DNA of 17,720 bases, taken from an uncultured Acetatifactor sp. GTDB taxonomy: Bacteria > Bacillota > Clostridia > Lachnospirales > Lachnospiraceae. Below are positions 1 to 6,343 of this stretch, in pieces. The notes under the pieces were generated by a model, which was not told the DNA's origin, searched no databases, and saw nothing but the letters and a program-made list of their open reading frames with translations. A program made the position numbers and the translations under genes. The stretch spans positions 41,927 to 59,646 of the forward strand of contig CAJTLR010000018.1 of assembly GCA_910577185.1 (NCBI GenBank), given 5' to 3'. Within the stretch, counting starts at the first letter, position 1; the number at the start of each line of letters is the position of its first letter.

Positions 1-566
1 TTTTCATATTTCAGGGGGCTGGTATTTTTTTCCCTCACAAGAAATCCCGTGCACACAGGCACCCCCAGCCGTTTTCCTGCCGCATCGGCAAGAAGCCTGG
101 CCTGATTATATCCTCTGGCCGCCTTTCTTTTTTTATGCAGCGGAACGGGAATCAATGCATCCGGCTCAATACTTCTGACAAAATTTCCAAGATATTCCGC
201 TATCTGTTCTCCAAAAAAGTCTGCATATTCCTGTCTCTTTCCATATTTAAAGCGGTAAATGGACTTTGCCGCACTCTCATATTCGTAAAGCGCCCGTCCC
301 CGCTGATAGCCATGTTCCCTGCGTCTGCAGTCGGCGCAGTATTCCTTGTCCTCCATAAGCTTTTTTCCACATTTCATGCACCAGGGCGGTGTCAGCAGCT
401 TCAGTTTTCCCAGGCATTCCAGACAGATCTTTTCTCCTGCCGGCCGCACAATCCTGTCGCACACCGGGCATCTCAAAGGAAACAGAATCTGCAGTACGGC
501 CTTGCCCAGCTTTTCCCATCTCCCCTCTTCCCTTCCCGGCTGCCTCATTTTTACTTTTTTTCCCAT
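1..566 (-). CDS. comF: ComF family phosphoribosyltransferase-like protein, 3' part outside window
   Basis: The reading frame opens at ATG 566 and runs off the left edge with no stop, giving about 188 codons of a family usually near 230-240 residues. The N-terminus shows the ComF cysteine array: CPVC, then CLEC, CMKC and CADC, likely a zinc-binding module. It is followed by the conserved stretch with FKYGKRQEYADFF, the IPVPLHKKRKAARGYNQ block and the REKNTSPLK block that precedes the phosphoribosyltransferase fold. The PRPP-binding loop would lie outside the window. A GGAGG sits about 11 bases before the ATG. ComF proteins are needed for DNA uptake in naturally competent bacteria, but the family is also common in non-competent species, so competence cannot be inferred from this gene alone. 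It lies 65 bp downstream of recD2 with no clear terminator between them, so co-transcription is plausible. Confidence 0.87.
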   Translation of the reverse strand, partial: MGKKVKMRQPGREEGRWEKLGKAVLQILFPLRCPVCDRIVRPAGEKICLECLGKLKLLTPPWCMKCGKKLMEDKEYCADCRRREHGYQRGRALYEYESAAKSIYRFKYGKRQEYADFFGEQIAEYLGNFVRSIEPDALIPVPLHKKRKAARGYNQARLLADAAGKRLGVPVCTGFLVREKNTSPLKYE

Positions 567-631
567 AGGTTCCGAATCCTCCGTTCCGAAACCTTCCCCG
601 ACTTATATCTCCCGGATATTCCCCCGCAGTT

Positions 632-2839
632 TTACAGGGCCTCCCTGATCCGTTCCGCCAGCGCCGTATATCTGCGGTTTTCGCTGACATTGTCTATCAT
701 GCCGCGGACAACGTCACTACTGCCCAGGATAGTGACACAGCTTTTTGCCCGCGTTATGGCTGTATATAGCAGATTCCGGTTAAACAGCATCCTGGGACCT
801 GCCAGCAAAGGCAGAATCACTGCTGGATACTCGCTTCCCTGGGACTTGTGAACCGTTATGGCATAGGATAATTCCAGTTCCTCCAGCAGGGAAAACGGAT
901 AGGTGACACGTCTCTGCTCATCATATTCCACAGTCAGCCAGGATGAGGCTTCATTGATCTCCAGGATTCTGCCCATGTCCCCGTTGAACACACCGATGCC
1001 CTTATCCACCGGAATCCCGTATTTACTGACAATCTCCCACTCCAGCTGATAATTGTTCTTTACCTGCATCACTTTGTCGCCTTCACGGTAAATCGTATCT
1101 CCGCTGACATGCTCTTTTTTGTGCGGGTCTGCCGGATTCAGGTATCTCTGCAGAATACCGTTCAGGGTTTCACACCCGAGGCTTCCCTTCCGCATAGGTG
1201 TCAGCACCTGGATATCATATGCCGTGGCATTTACGTAACGGGGCATTTTTTCCTGGATCAGCTGAATCATATGTTTATATATGACATTCACGTCATTTCT
1301 CTCAAGAAGGAAAAAATCCCTGGATTTATTGTCCAGCGCAATCTGTTCTCCCCGGTTAATCCTATGGGAATTGACCACAATATCGCTTCCCTGGGCCTGA
1401 CGGAAGATTTTTTCCAGTTCCACCATGGGAAAGCGCCTGCTGAGAATCAGGTCTCTCAGCACCTGTCCCGGTCCCACACTGGGCAACTGGTTTACATCTC
1501 CCACCAGCACCAGTCTGGTTCCCGGAACCACCGCCTCCAGCAGGGACTGAAACAGCTGAATGTCCACCATGGACATCTCGTCAATAATGATCACGTCTGC
1601 TTCCAGCGGATTCTCCTTATTTCTGCCGAAAGTAACCTTGTGCATTTTCTCGTCGGACAGCGCACTTCCCAGTTCCAGCATACGGTGAATGGTTCTGGCT
1701 TCAAAACCCGTGGCTTCCGCCATACGTTTTGCTGCCCGTCCCGTGGGCGCCCCCAGCAGAATATCCAGCCCCTCTGCCTCAAAGTAACGTATCATCATGT
1801 TTATGGTAGTCGTTTTTCCCGTACCCGGTCCCCCGGACAGAATAAACAGACCATTTTGAATACACTCCATCACTGCCTTCAGCTGCAGCTCATCCAGTTC
1901 CATCTGCGCATTTTCCACCAGTTTTTCCAGGCGGCCCACCTCCACGGGGGCTTCCCCGGTAATCATGGAGATATTTAAATCCTGCAGCATCCTGGCGCAA
2001 TTCAATTCCGCATAATAATAGGATGAGGCAAAGACCTGGTCTCCCTTTATGACCACCTTTTTGTCCATCATCAGATTATCTGCCTGCAGCCGTATATTTT
2101 CTTTCGGTACTCCCAGCAGTTCCTCTGCCTTATCCAGCAGGAGTTTCATGGGAAGATAACAGTTCCCCTCACCCACAGCCTGCATCAGGATATAAAAAAT
2201 ACCGCTCCTGACGCGGTAATCGGAGTCAGCGCGGATTCCGATCTTTGCCGCCAGTTCATCTGCCAGCTTAAATCCTATTCCGCTGATATCCTCTGCCAGG
2301 CGGTATGGGTTCTCCTTCATGACACGATACAGTTCCATGCCATACGTCTCATAAATTTTTACAGCCATGGTATTGGACATTCCGTATTGCTGCAGATAGA
2401 CAATTGCGTCTCTCAAATCTCTTTTCTCTTCCATTTGAAGTGCAATTTCCCTTGCCTTGCGTTCGCTGATCCCCTTAATCTCTGCCAGCCGCTCCGGTTC
2501 TTCCTCAATAATCCGGAATGTGTCATCGCGGAATCTCCTTACAATCCGGGCCGCCAGCGCCGGGCCGACACCCTTTATGGCCCCGGAGCCAAGATATCTT
2601 TCCATGCCCGCGCTGTCCTGGGGCGTAACCACCTGATAGGCGCTTATCTTAAACTGGGCTCCATAGACCGGGTGGTCCACATACTCTCCCTGAACGGACA
2701 GATTCTCCCCTTGTGTCAGCCCCTTGCACATGCCCACACAGACAATTTCCTCTCCCTCTGCGGCAAGATTTAAAACCGTATATCCGTTATCGCTGTTTTG
2801 GAAAATAATATGTTCCACATATCCGCTGACTGTTTCCAT
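632..2839 (-). CDS. recD2: RecD2 family ATP-dependent DNA helicase
   Basis: This is a complete 735-residue superfamily 1B helicase, a 5'-3' DNA helicase acting in genome maintenance. The N-terminal OB-like and helix-hairpin-helix part contains GSGAIKGVGPALA near 84-97, IKGISERKA near 121 and ISGIGFKLAD near 185, as expected of RecD2 rather than RecBCD-type RecD. Helicase motifs follow in order: Walker A GGPGTGKTT (336-344), motif Ia APTGRAAKRM (364-373), Walker B IIIDEMSMVD (417-426), motif III VGDVNQLPSVGPG (about 446-458), motif V ITVHKSQGSEYPAV (about 661-674) and motif VI LLYTAITRAK (690-699). All look intact. The start ATG is preceded by GGGGAG at good spacing. Upstream is the flagellar operon, separated by a terminator-like hairpin, so recD2 should have its own promoter within 2840-2958, although I see no convincing one. 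RecD2 is typical of bacteria that lack RecBCD. Confidence 0.95.
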   Translation of the reverse strand: METVSGYVEHIIFQNSDNGYTVLNLAAEGEEIVCVGMCKGLTQGENLSVQGEYVDHPVYGAQFKISAYQVVTPQDSAGMERYLGSGAIKGVGPALAARIVRRFRDDTFRIIEEEPERLAEIKGISERKAREIALQMEEKRDLRDAIVYLQQYGMSNTMAVKIYETYGMELYRVMKENPYRLAEDISGIGFKLADELAAKIGIRADSDYRVRSGIFYILMQAVGEGNCYLPMKLLLDKAEELLGVPKENIRLQADNLMMDKKVVIKGDQVFASSYYYAELNCARMLQDLNISMITGEAPVEVGRLEKLVENAQMELDELQLKAVMECIQNGLFILSGGPGTGKTTTINMMIRYFEAEGLDILLGAPTGRAAKRMAEATGFEARTIHRMLELGSALSDEKMHKVTFGRNKENPLEADVIIIDEMSMVDIQLFQSLLEAVVPGTRLVLVGDVNQLPSVGPGQVLRDLILSRRFPMVELEKIFRQAQGSDIVVNSHRINRGEQIALDNKSRDFFLLERNDVNVIYKHMIQLIQEKMPRYVNATAYDIQVLTPMRKGSLGCETLNGILQRYLNPADPHKKEHVSGDTIYREGDKVMQVKNNYQLEWEIVSKYGIPVDKGIGVFNGDMGRILEINEASSWLTVEYDEQRRVTYPFSLLEELELSYAITVHKSQGSEYPAVILPLLAGPRMLFNRNLLYTAITRAKSCVTILGSSDVVRGMIDNVSENRRYTALAERIREAL

Positions 2840-2863
2840 TCCGCTCCCCTGTAAACCCGAATC

Positions 2864-2907
2864 AAAAATAGCAGAACAAGGCCGCCTTATTCCTTAAGCA
2901 GCCTTGT
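2864..2907 (-). terminator. Probable intrinsic terminator of the mbl-flagellar operon
   Basis: An inverted repeat ACAAGGC-x-GC / GC-x-GCCTTGT (arms 2876-2885 and 2898-2907, one internal mismatch, 12-base loop) lies 51 bp after the end of the FlgJ-like gene. On the minus strand it is followed by a broken T-rich run ending in TTTTT (2864-2868). The T-run starts several bases after the stem and is interrupted, so termination may be partial. Confidence 0.55.
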
Positions 2908-2958
2908 CCTAAATGTATGGTTTATTTATTACAGCCGCATCCACCGCAATCTATTCTG

Positions 2959-3351
2959 TCACCCCACAGCAGTCACGGTTTCAGCACTCTCGGGAATATC
3001 CGAAATACCGTAATTACGCTTCATTTGTTCATAGAGCATCTGCGCCAGTCCGAACCCGCTCTGATTGCTTGTCTGTTCTGCCGCACTCTGAATCATCTGG
3101 TCCTTATAATAATCCATCATGGAGGAAGTATAGTTGGATGTCTCCTCATTCTGCGGGATGGTTTTCATCATTCCCTTATACATCTGTTCAATAAAATATG
3201 CCTCAAACTGCTTGCAGGCGCTCAGCAGCTCGTCATCTGTGGCTTTGGAATAATCTGCTCCATCCAGCTTATTCTGCAGTTTCGTCGCACTCTGGTTTGC
3301 AGCAGTGGAATAAGCATCACTGTACATACCGGTTATATTACTGAAATCCAT
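2959..3351 (-). CDS. flgJ: FlgJ-type rod-binding protein (no muramidase domain)
   Basis: This 130-residue protein matches the N-terminal rod-binding domain of FlgJ. It has the characteristic LLSACKQFEAYFIEQMYKGM stretch (about residues 42-61), followed by a polar segment and a helical YKDQMIQSAAEQTS...GLAQMLYEQM region. In enterobacteria FlgJ carries a C-terminal peptidoglycan hydrolase; here the protein ends after the rod-binding part, as in many Gram-positive and other bacteria. It should act as a scaffold capping the growing flagellar rod at the cell wall. It is the last gene of the mbl-flhO-flhP group, 33 bp after the upstream gene, with GGGAGGG six bases before ATG 3351. The protein lacks a signal peptide, as expected for a substrate of the flagellar export apparatus. 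Family assignment is confident; the symbol follows homology to the FlgJ N-terminus. Confidence 0.87.
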   Translation of the reverse strand: MDFSNITGMYSDAYSTAANQSATKLQNKLDGADYSKATDDELLSACKQFEAYFIEQMYKGMMKTIPQNEETSNYTSSMMDYYKDQMIQSAAEQTSNQSGFGLAQMLYEQMKRNYGISDIPESAETVTAVG

Positions 3352-3384
3352 ACGCTACCCTCCCGGCTCTGCCTTATTTCCTAA

Positions 3385-4200
3385 TTATCGCTTCAGGTTA
3401 TTGGCCTGCTGAAGCATCTCATCTGATGTGGTAATCGCCTTGGAATTCAGCTCATAGGCCCTCTGCGCCACAATCATGTTCACCATCTCATCCACTACCT
3501 GCACATTGGAGCCTTCCAGATATTTCTGGATTACCGCACTCTTCTCCACCATATTGCTGGTTGCCTCATTGATGGGCTGTCCGCTGGCCGCCGACTGGGC
3601 ATACAGCGTCTCTGCCAGCTTATCCAGGCCATTGGGATTATTAAACTGGAACAATCCGATTCTGATGCCCATGGGCTGGGGATTGTTCTTGGCATCGGGA
3701 TAGCAAAGCTCCCCGTATTTATTCACGCTCACATCCGTCAGGATATAATTTCCGCTCAGGACAATGGGCTGTCCCGTGGTATCGAGCACAGGCAGGCCGT
3801 CCGTGTTCGCCAGCATGTTTCCGTTGGGTCCCAGCGTAAACTGGAAATGGCCGTTACGGGTATAATATGTATTGCCATCCGCTCCCCGTACCGCGAAGAA
3901 TCCTTTTCCGTCGATGGCAAAGTCTGTCTCGCTCTCGGACTCCATCAGATTCCCCTGTTTAAAAATAGTAGTTATGGCCGAATTGCGCACACCCAGTCCT
4001 ACCTGCGCAGTGGTGGGTTTCCTTTCACCGTTTGCCGTAGTGGTCTTCGTCTGCAAATTCTGATATAAAAGAGTCTTAAATTCGTTCACATGGGTTTTGT
4101 AGCCCTGTGTATTCACATTTGCCAGATTATTTGCAATCGTGTCAATATTTGTCTGCTGTGCAATCATTCCGGTTGCCGCTGTCCATAAGCTGCGTACCAT
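3385..4200 (-). CDS. flgG: Flagellar hook-basal body rod protein, FlgG/FlhP family
   Basis: The protein has 271 residues. The N-terminal flagellar rod motif is clear: LWTAATGMIAQQTNIDTIAN followed by NLANVNTQGYK, residues 5-35. The middle holds the FlgE/F/G-like core with FAIDGKGFFAV and YYTRNGHFQ. The C-terminus carries the conserved GSNVQVVDEMVNMIVAQRAYELNSK helix that packs with the N-terminal helix. FlgG-family proteins form the distal rod through the cell wall. The position downstream of an FlhO-like gene and Mbl matches Bacillus flhP, so flhP is an equally valid name and the main flgG may be elsewhere. An AAAGGAAG lies about eight bases before ATG 4200. The 130 bp before it (4201-4330) hold no recognisable gene and no clear terminator. 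Confidence 0.92.
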   Translation of the reverse strand: MVRSLWTAATGMIAQQTNIDTIANNLANVNTQGYKTHVNEFKTLLYQNLQTKTTTANGERKPTTAQVGLGVRNSAITTIFKQGNLMESESETDFAIDGKGFFAVRGADGNTYYTRNGHFQFTLGPNGNMLANTDGLPVLDTTGQPIVLSGNYILTDVSVNKYGELCYPDAKNNPQPMGIRIGLFQFNNPNGLDKLAETLYAQSAASGQPINEATSNMVEKSAVIQKYLEGSNVQVVDEMVNMIVAQRAYELNSKAITTSDEMLQQANNLKR

Positions 4201-4330
4201 AAGCCATTCTTCCTTTCTATACTACTGCTTCCTTTACTTTTTCCCATGCGGCGGCCTGAACCGGACTGCCGGGTTTTCTTCTTCAGATCACTTTATTCCC
4301 GCGGGCAATGAGGAAAATAGCCCTGCCGGC

Positions 4331-5107
4331 TTAGACTCTGCCAAGCTGCGTGGCCGCAATTTCCAGTGAGCCATCATAAGTCTGTATGATTTTCTGATTA
4401 CTTTCATACGCACGGGTGATAGCAATCAGGTTTACCATCTCCGATACAATCTGGACATTGGCCATTTCCAGATATCCCGATTTAATCAGTGCGTCTCCCC
4501 TGGTGAGTCTGGCGCCCTCAATCGGCCTGTAATAGGTCTCGCCATATTTTTCCAGATAATTATAATCTTCGAAATCTGCCACCTGAATGGTAGCCACATT
4601 CGTTCCGTTCTGGGTAATCCTGCCATTTTCGTCTATCTTGGCATCCTGCAGGGTATTCAGGCGGATTCTGCGGTTCTGGGTATCCAGCACATAATCCCCG
4701 TCCTCCGTCACCAGATATCCCTCCGTATTCAGGGTAAACTGTCCTCCCCTTGTATACATGGTAGATGTCTCTCCGGCCTTGTTGGTAAATTCTATGGCAA
4801 AAAAGCCTTCTCCCGCCAGGGCCAGGTCAAAGGTATTTCCCGTGACACGGAAAGACCCCTGCGTAAAATCAGTATAATTTTCACCGATCTTTACCCCCGG
4901 ATTGTTGCTGCCAATACGCTGGGCCATATGCCTTCCGGCCGTGGCGTCCTTGATCTTCACAGTCAGGACAGAGTCAAAGGACTGGCTGGTAGCCCCTTCT
5001 TTTTTATAACCCACCGTGGACGCATTCGCCAGATTGTTGGTCAGCGTATCCATCCGGTGCTGTTCATTAATCATACCCGTATAGGCAGTGTATAAGCCTT
5101 TTAACAT
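4331..5107 (-). CDS. flhO: Flagellar hook-basal body rod protein, FlgF/FlhO family
   Basis: The protein has 258 residues. The N-terminal rod motif is LYTAYTGMINEQHRMDTLTN then NLANASTVGYK (residues 5-35), the core contains FDLALAGEGFFAIE and MYTRGGQFTLN, and the C-terminus has MANVQIVSEMVNLIAITRAYESNQKIIQ. It is a paralogue of the following FlgG-type gene and is expected to form part of the proximal or distal rod. AGGAGG sits five bases before ATG 5107, and the mbl stop is only 15 bp upstream, so the two genes are almost certainly co-transcribed. This order is the mbl-flhO-flhP order of Bacillus subtilis, which is why flhO is preferred; flgF is the alternative name. The protein is exported by the flagellar type III system and shows no Sec signal. 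Confidence 0.88.
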   Translation of the reverse strand: MLKGLYTAYTGMINEQHRMDTLTNNLANASTVGYKKEGATSQSFDSVLTVKIKDATAGRHMAQRIGSNNPGVKIGENYTDFTQGSFRVTGNTFDLALAGEGFFAIEFTNKAGETSTMYTRGGQFTLNTEGYLVTEDGDYVLDTQNRRIRLNTLQDAKIDENGRITQNGTNVATIQVADFEDYNYLEKYGETYYRPIEGARLTRGDALIKSGYLEMANVQIVSEMVNLIAITRAYESNQKIIQTYDGSLEIAATQLGRV

Positions 5108-5122
5108 AAAGTGCCTCCTGTT

Positions 5123-6115
5123 TTATCTTCCATTATACTCGGAAAGGAATTCCACATATTTTCCTGTGCCAATGGCAACTGCCGTCATGGGATCCTCCGC
5201 AGTGATTGTATTGATGCCTGTCTTGGATGAAATCAGTTCTTCCAGGCCCCGCAGCAGGCTGCCTCCTCCCGTGAGGACAATTCCCCTGTCGGCAATGTCC
5301 GCCGCCAGTTCCGGAGGTGTTTTCTCCAGGACACTGTGAATGGTCTCTACCACCTGGGAAGTCGTCTCCCGGAGCGCCTCTTCCGTCTCTTCGGAGGATA
5401 CTTTTACCGTCTTGGGAAGTCCGGTCACCAGATTTCTTCCCCTTACATCCATGTAATCCACCTCAGGCCGCTTGTACGCGGAACCGATTTTTATTTTCAG
5501 GTCTTCCGCGGTTCTCTCACCGATCAGAAGATTATGCTTTTTCCGCATGTAGCGCACAATGGCCTCGTCGAAATCATCCCCGGCCACCTTGATGGATGCG
5601 CTTACCACCGTGCCGCCAAGGGAAATCACGGCAATGTCGGAAGTTCCGCCCCCGATATCCACGATCATATTGCCGCAGGGTTTTGCGATATCAATGCCTG
5701 CCCCGATTGCGGCGGCAATGGGCTCCTCTATGATGTCAACATCCCTGGCTCCAGCCTGGTATGTTGCGTCTTCCACTGCCTTCTTTTCCACTTCCGTGAC
5801 ACCGCTGGGAACACACACAGCGATGCGGGGCTTCCGGAAGGTCCTTCTCCCCAGCGCCTTCTGAATGAAATATTTCATCATTTTCTCGGTCACGGAGTAA
5901 TCAGATATCACGCCCTGGCGCAGCGGCCGCACCGCTATGATATTACCCGGCGTCCTGCCCAGCATAAGGCGCGCGTCCTCCCCGATTGCCTTGATTTTGT
6001 TGGTGTCCCTGTCAAAAGCTACAACGGAGGGCTCCTTCAGAACAACGCCCTTTCCTCTGATGTATACTAAAATGCTGGCTGTACCCAAATCAATTCCGAT
6101 ATCTGTGCACTGCAT
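5123..6115 (-). CDS. mbl: MreB/Mbl family rod-shape-determining actin homologue
   Basis: This is a bacterial actin that polymerises under the membrane and guides the lateral cell-wall synthesis machinery. The chosen start, ATG 6115, gives 330 residues and begins MQCTDIGIDLGTASILVY, the usual MreB N-terminus with phosphate-1 motif DIGIDLGTA. AAAGGGG lies about ten bases upstream. An ATG 30 bases further upstream is in frame but adds ten residues not expected in the family. Further motifs are VCVPSGVTEVEKKAV, IIEEPIAAAIGAG, phosphate-2 motif VDIGGGTSDIAVISLGG and adenosine motif GIVLTGGGSLLRGL, all intact. It heads an operon with flagellar rod genes, as mbl does in Bacillus, so mbl is favoured over mreB, although sequence alone cannot separate these paralogues with certainty. 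Confidence 0.93.
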   Translation of the reverse strand: MQCTDIGIDLGTASILVYIRGKGVVLKEPSVVAFDRDTNKIKAIGEDARLMLGRTPGNIIAVRPLRQGVISDYSVTEKMMKYFIQKALGRRTFRKPRIAVCVPSGVTEVEKKAVEDATYQAGARDVDIIEEPIAAAIGAGIDIAKPCGNMIVDIGGGTSDIAVISLGGTVVSASIKVAGDDFDEAIVRYMRKKHNLLIGERTAEDLKIKIGSAYKRPEVDYMDVRGRNLVTGLPKTVKVSSEETEEALRETTSQVVETIHSVLEKTPPELAADIADRGIVLTGGGSLLRGLEELISSKTGINTITAEDPMTAVAIGTGKYVEFLSEYNGR

Positions 6116-6173
6116 ATAATTAATACCCCTTTCTGATGGATTCAAATTTCCGAAGCAAAGTCATACATACTGT

Positions 6174-6179
6174 ATTATA
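6174..6179 (-). promoter_or_regulatory. Candidate -10 element for the mbl operon
   Basis: A perfect TATAAT reads on the minus strand about 60 bp before the mbl start, just after the T-run of the preceding terminator-like hairpin. No good -35 hexamer is present 16-18 bp upstream, where the sequence is the hairpin itself, so this is a partial promoter call. Confidence 0.4.
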
Positions 6180-6183
6180 ACCG

Positions 6184-6216
6184 AAAAAAATCCATTTTCA
6201 TAGGGGTTTATGAAAA
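6184..6216 (-). terminator. Terminator-like hairpin between uvrA and mbl
   Basis: On the minus strand TTTTCATA, loop AACCCC, TATGAAAA form a perfect 8-bp stem (6195-6216), followed a few bases later by seven T residues (6184-6190). It lies about 130 bp beyond the uvrA stop and just before the candidate mbl promoter. The stem is AT-rich and therefore weak. Confidence 0.45.
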
Positions 6217-6343
6217 TTTTAATAAAAAGCGTACAAAGATACTCTCTGAAGTACCTTTTACAGCACTCCATATTATCATTTCGGCAGAATGCCCTGTCTA
6301 CTTTAGGCTTTTTACACTATTTTATTTGGAATATCACTTCCAT

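Noticed and set aside
277..690. Minus-strand 137-codon frame overlapping comF
   Set aside because: The ComF cysteine motifs are in a different frame that runs off the window edge; this frame has no recognisable content.
135..851. Plus-strand 238-codon open frame
   Set aside because: It lies antisense to comF and the 3' end of recD2, has no family motif or ribosome site, and is best explained as a mirror of the real genes' codon bias.
4201..4330. Possible promoter or small gene between the two flagellar rod genes
   Set aside because: No convincing sigma-A or sigma-D promoter, hairpin or reading frame was found; only the ribosome site of the downstream gene is clear.
5336..6070. Plus-strand 244-codon frame opposite mbl
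   Set aside because: It is fully antisense to an intact, highly conserved MreB/Mbl gene, with no independent support.
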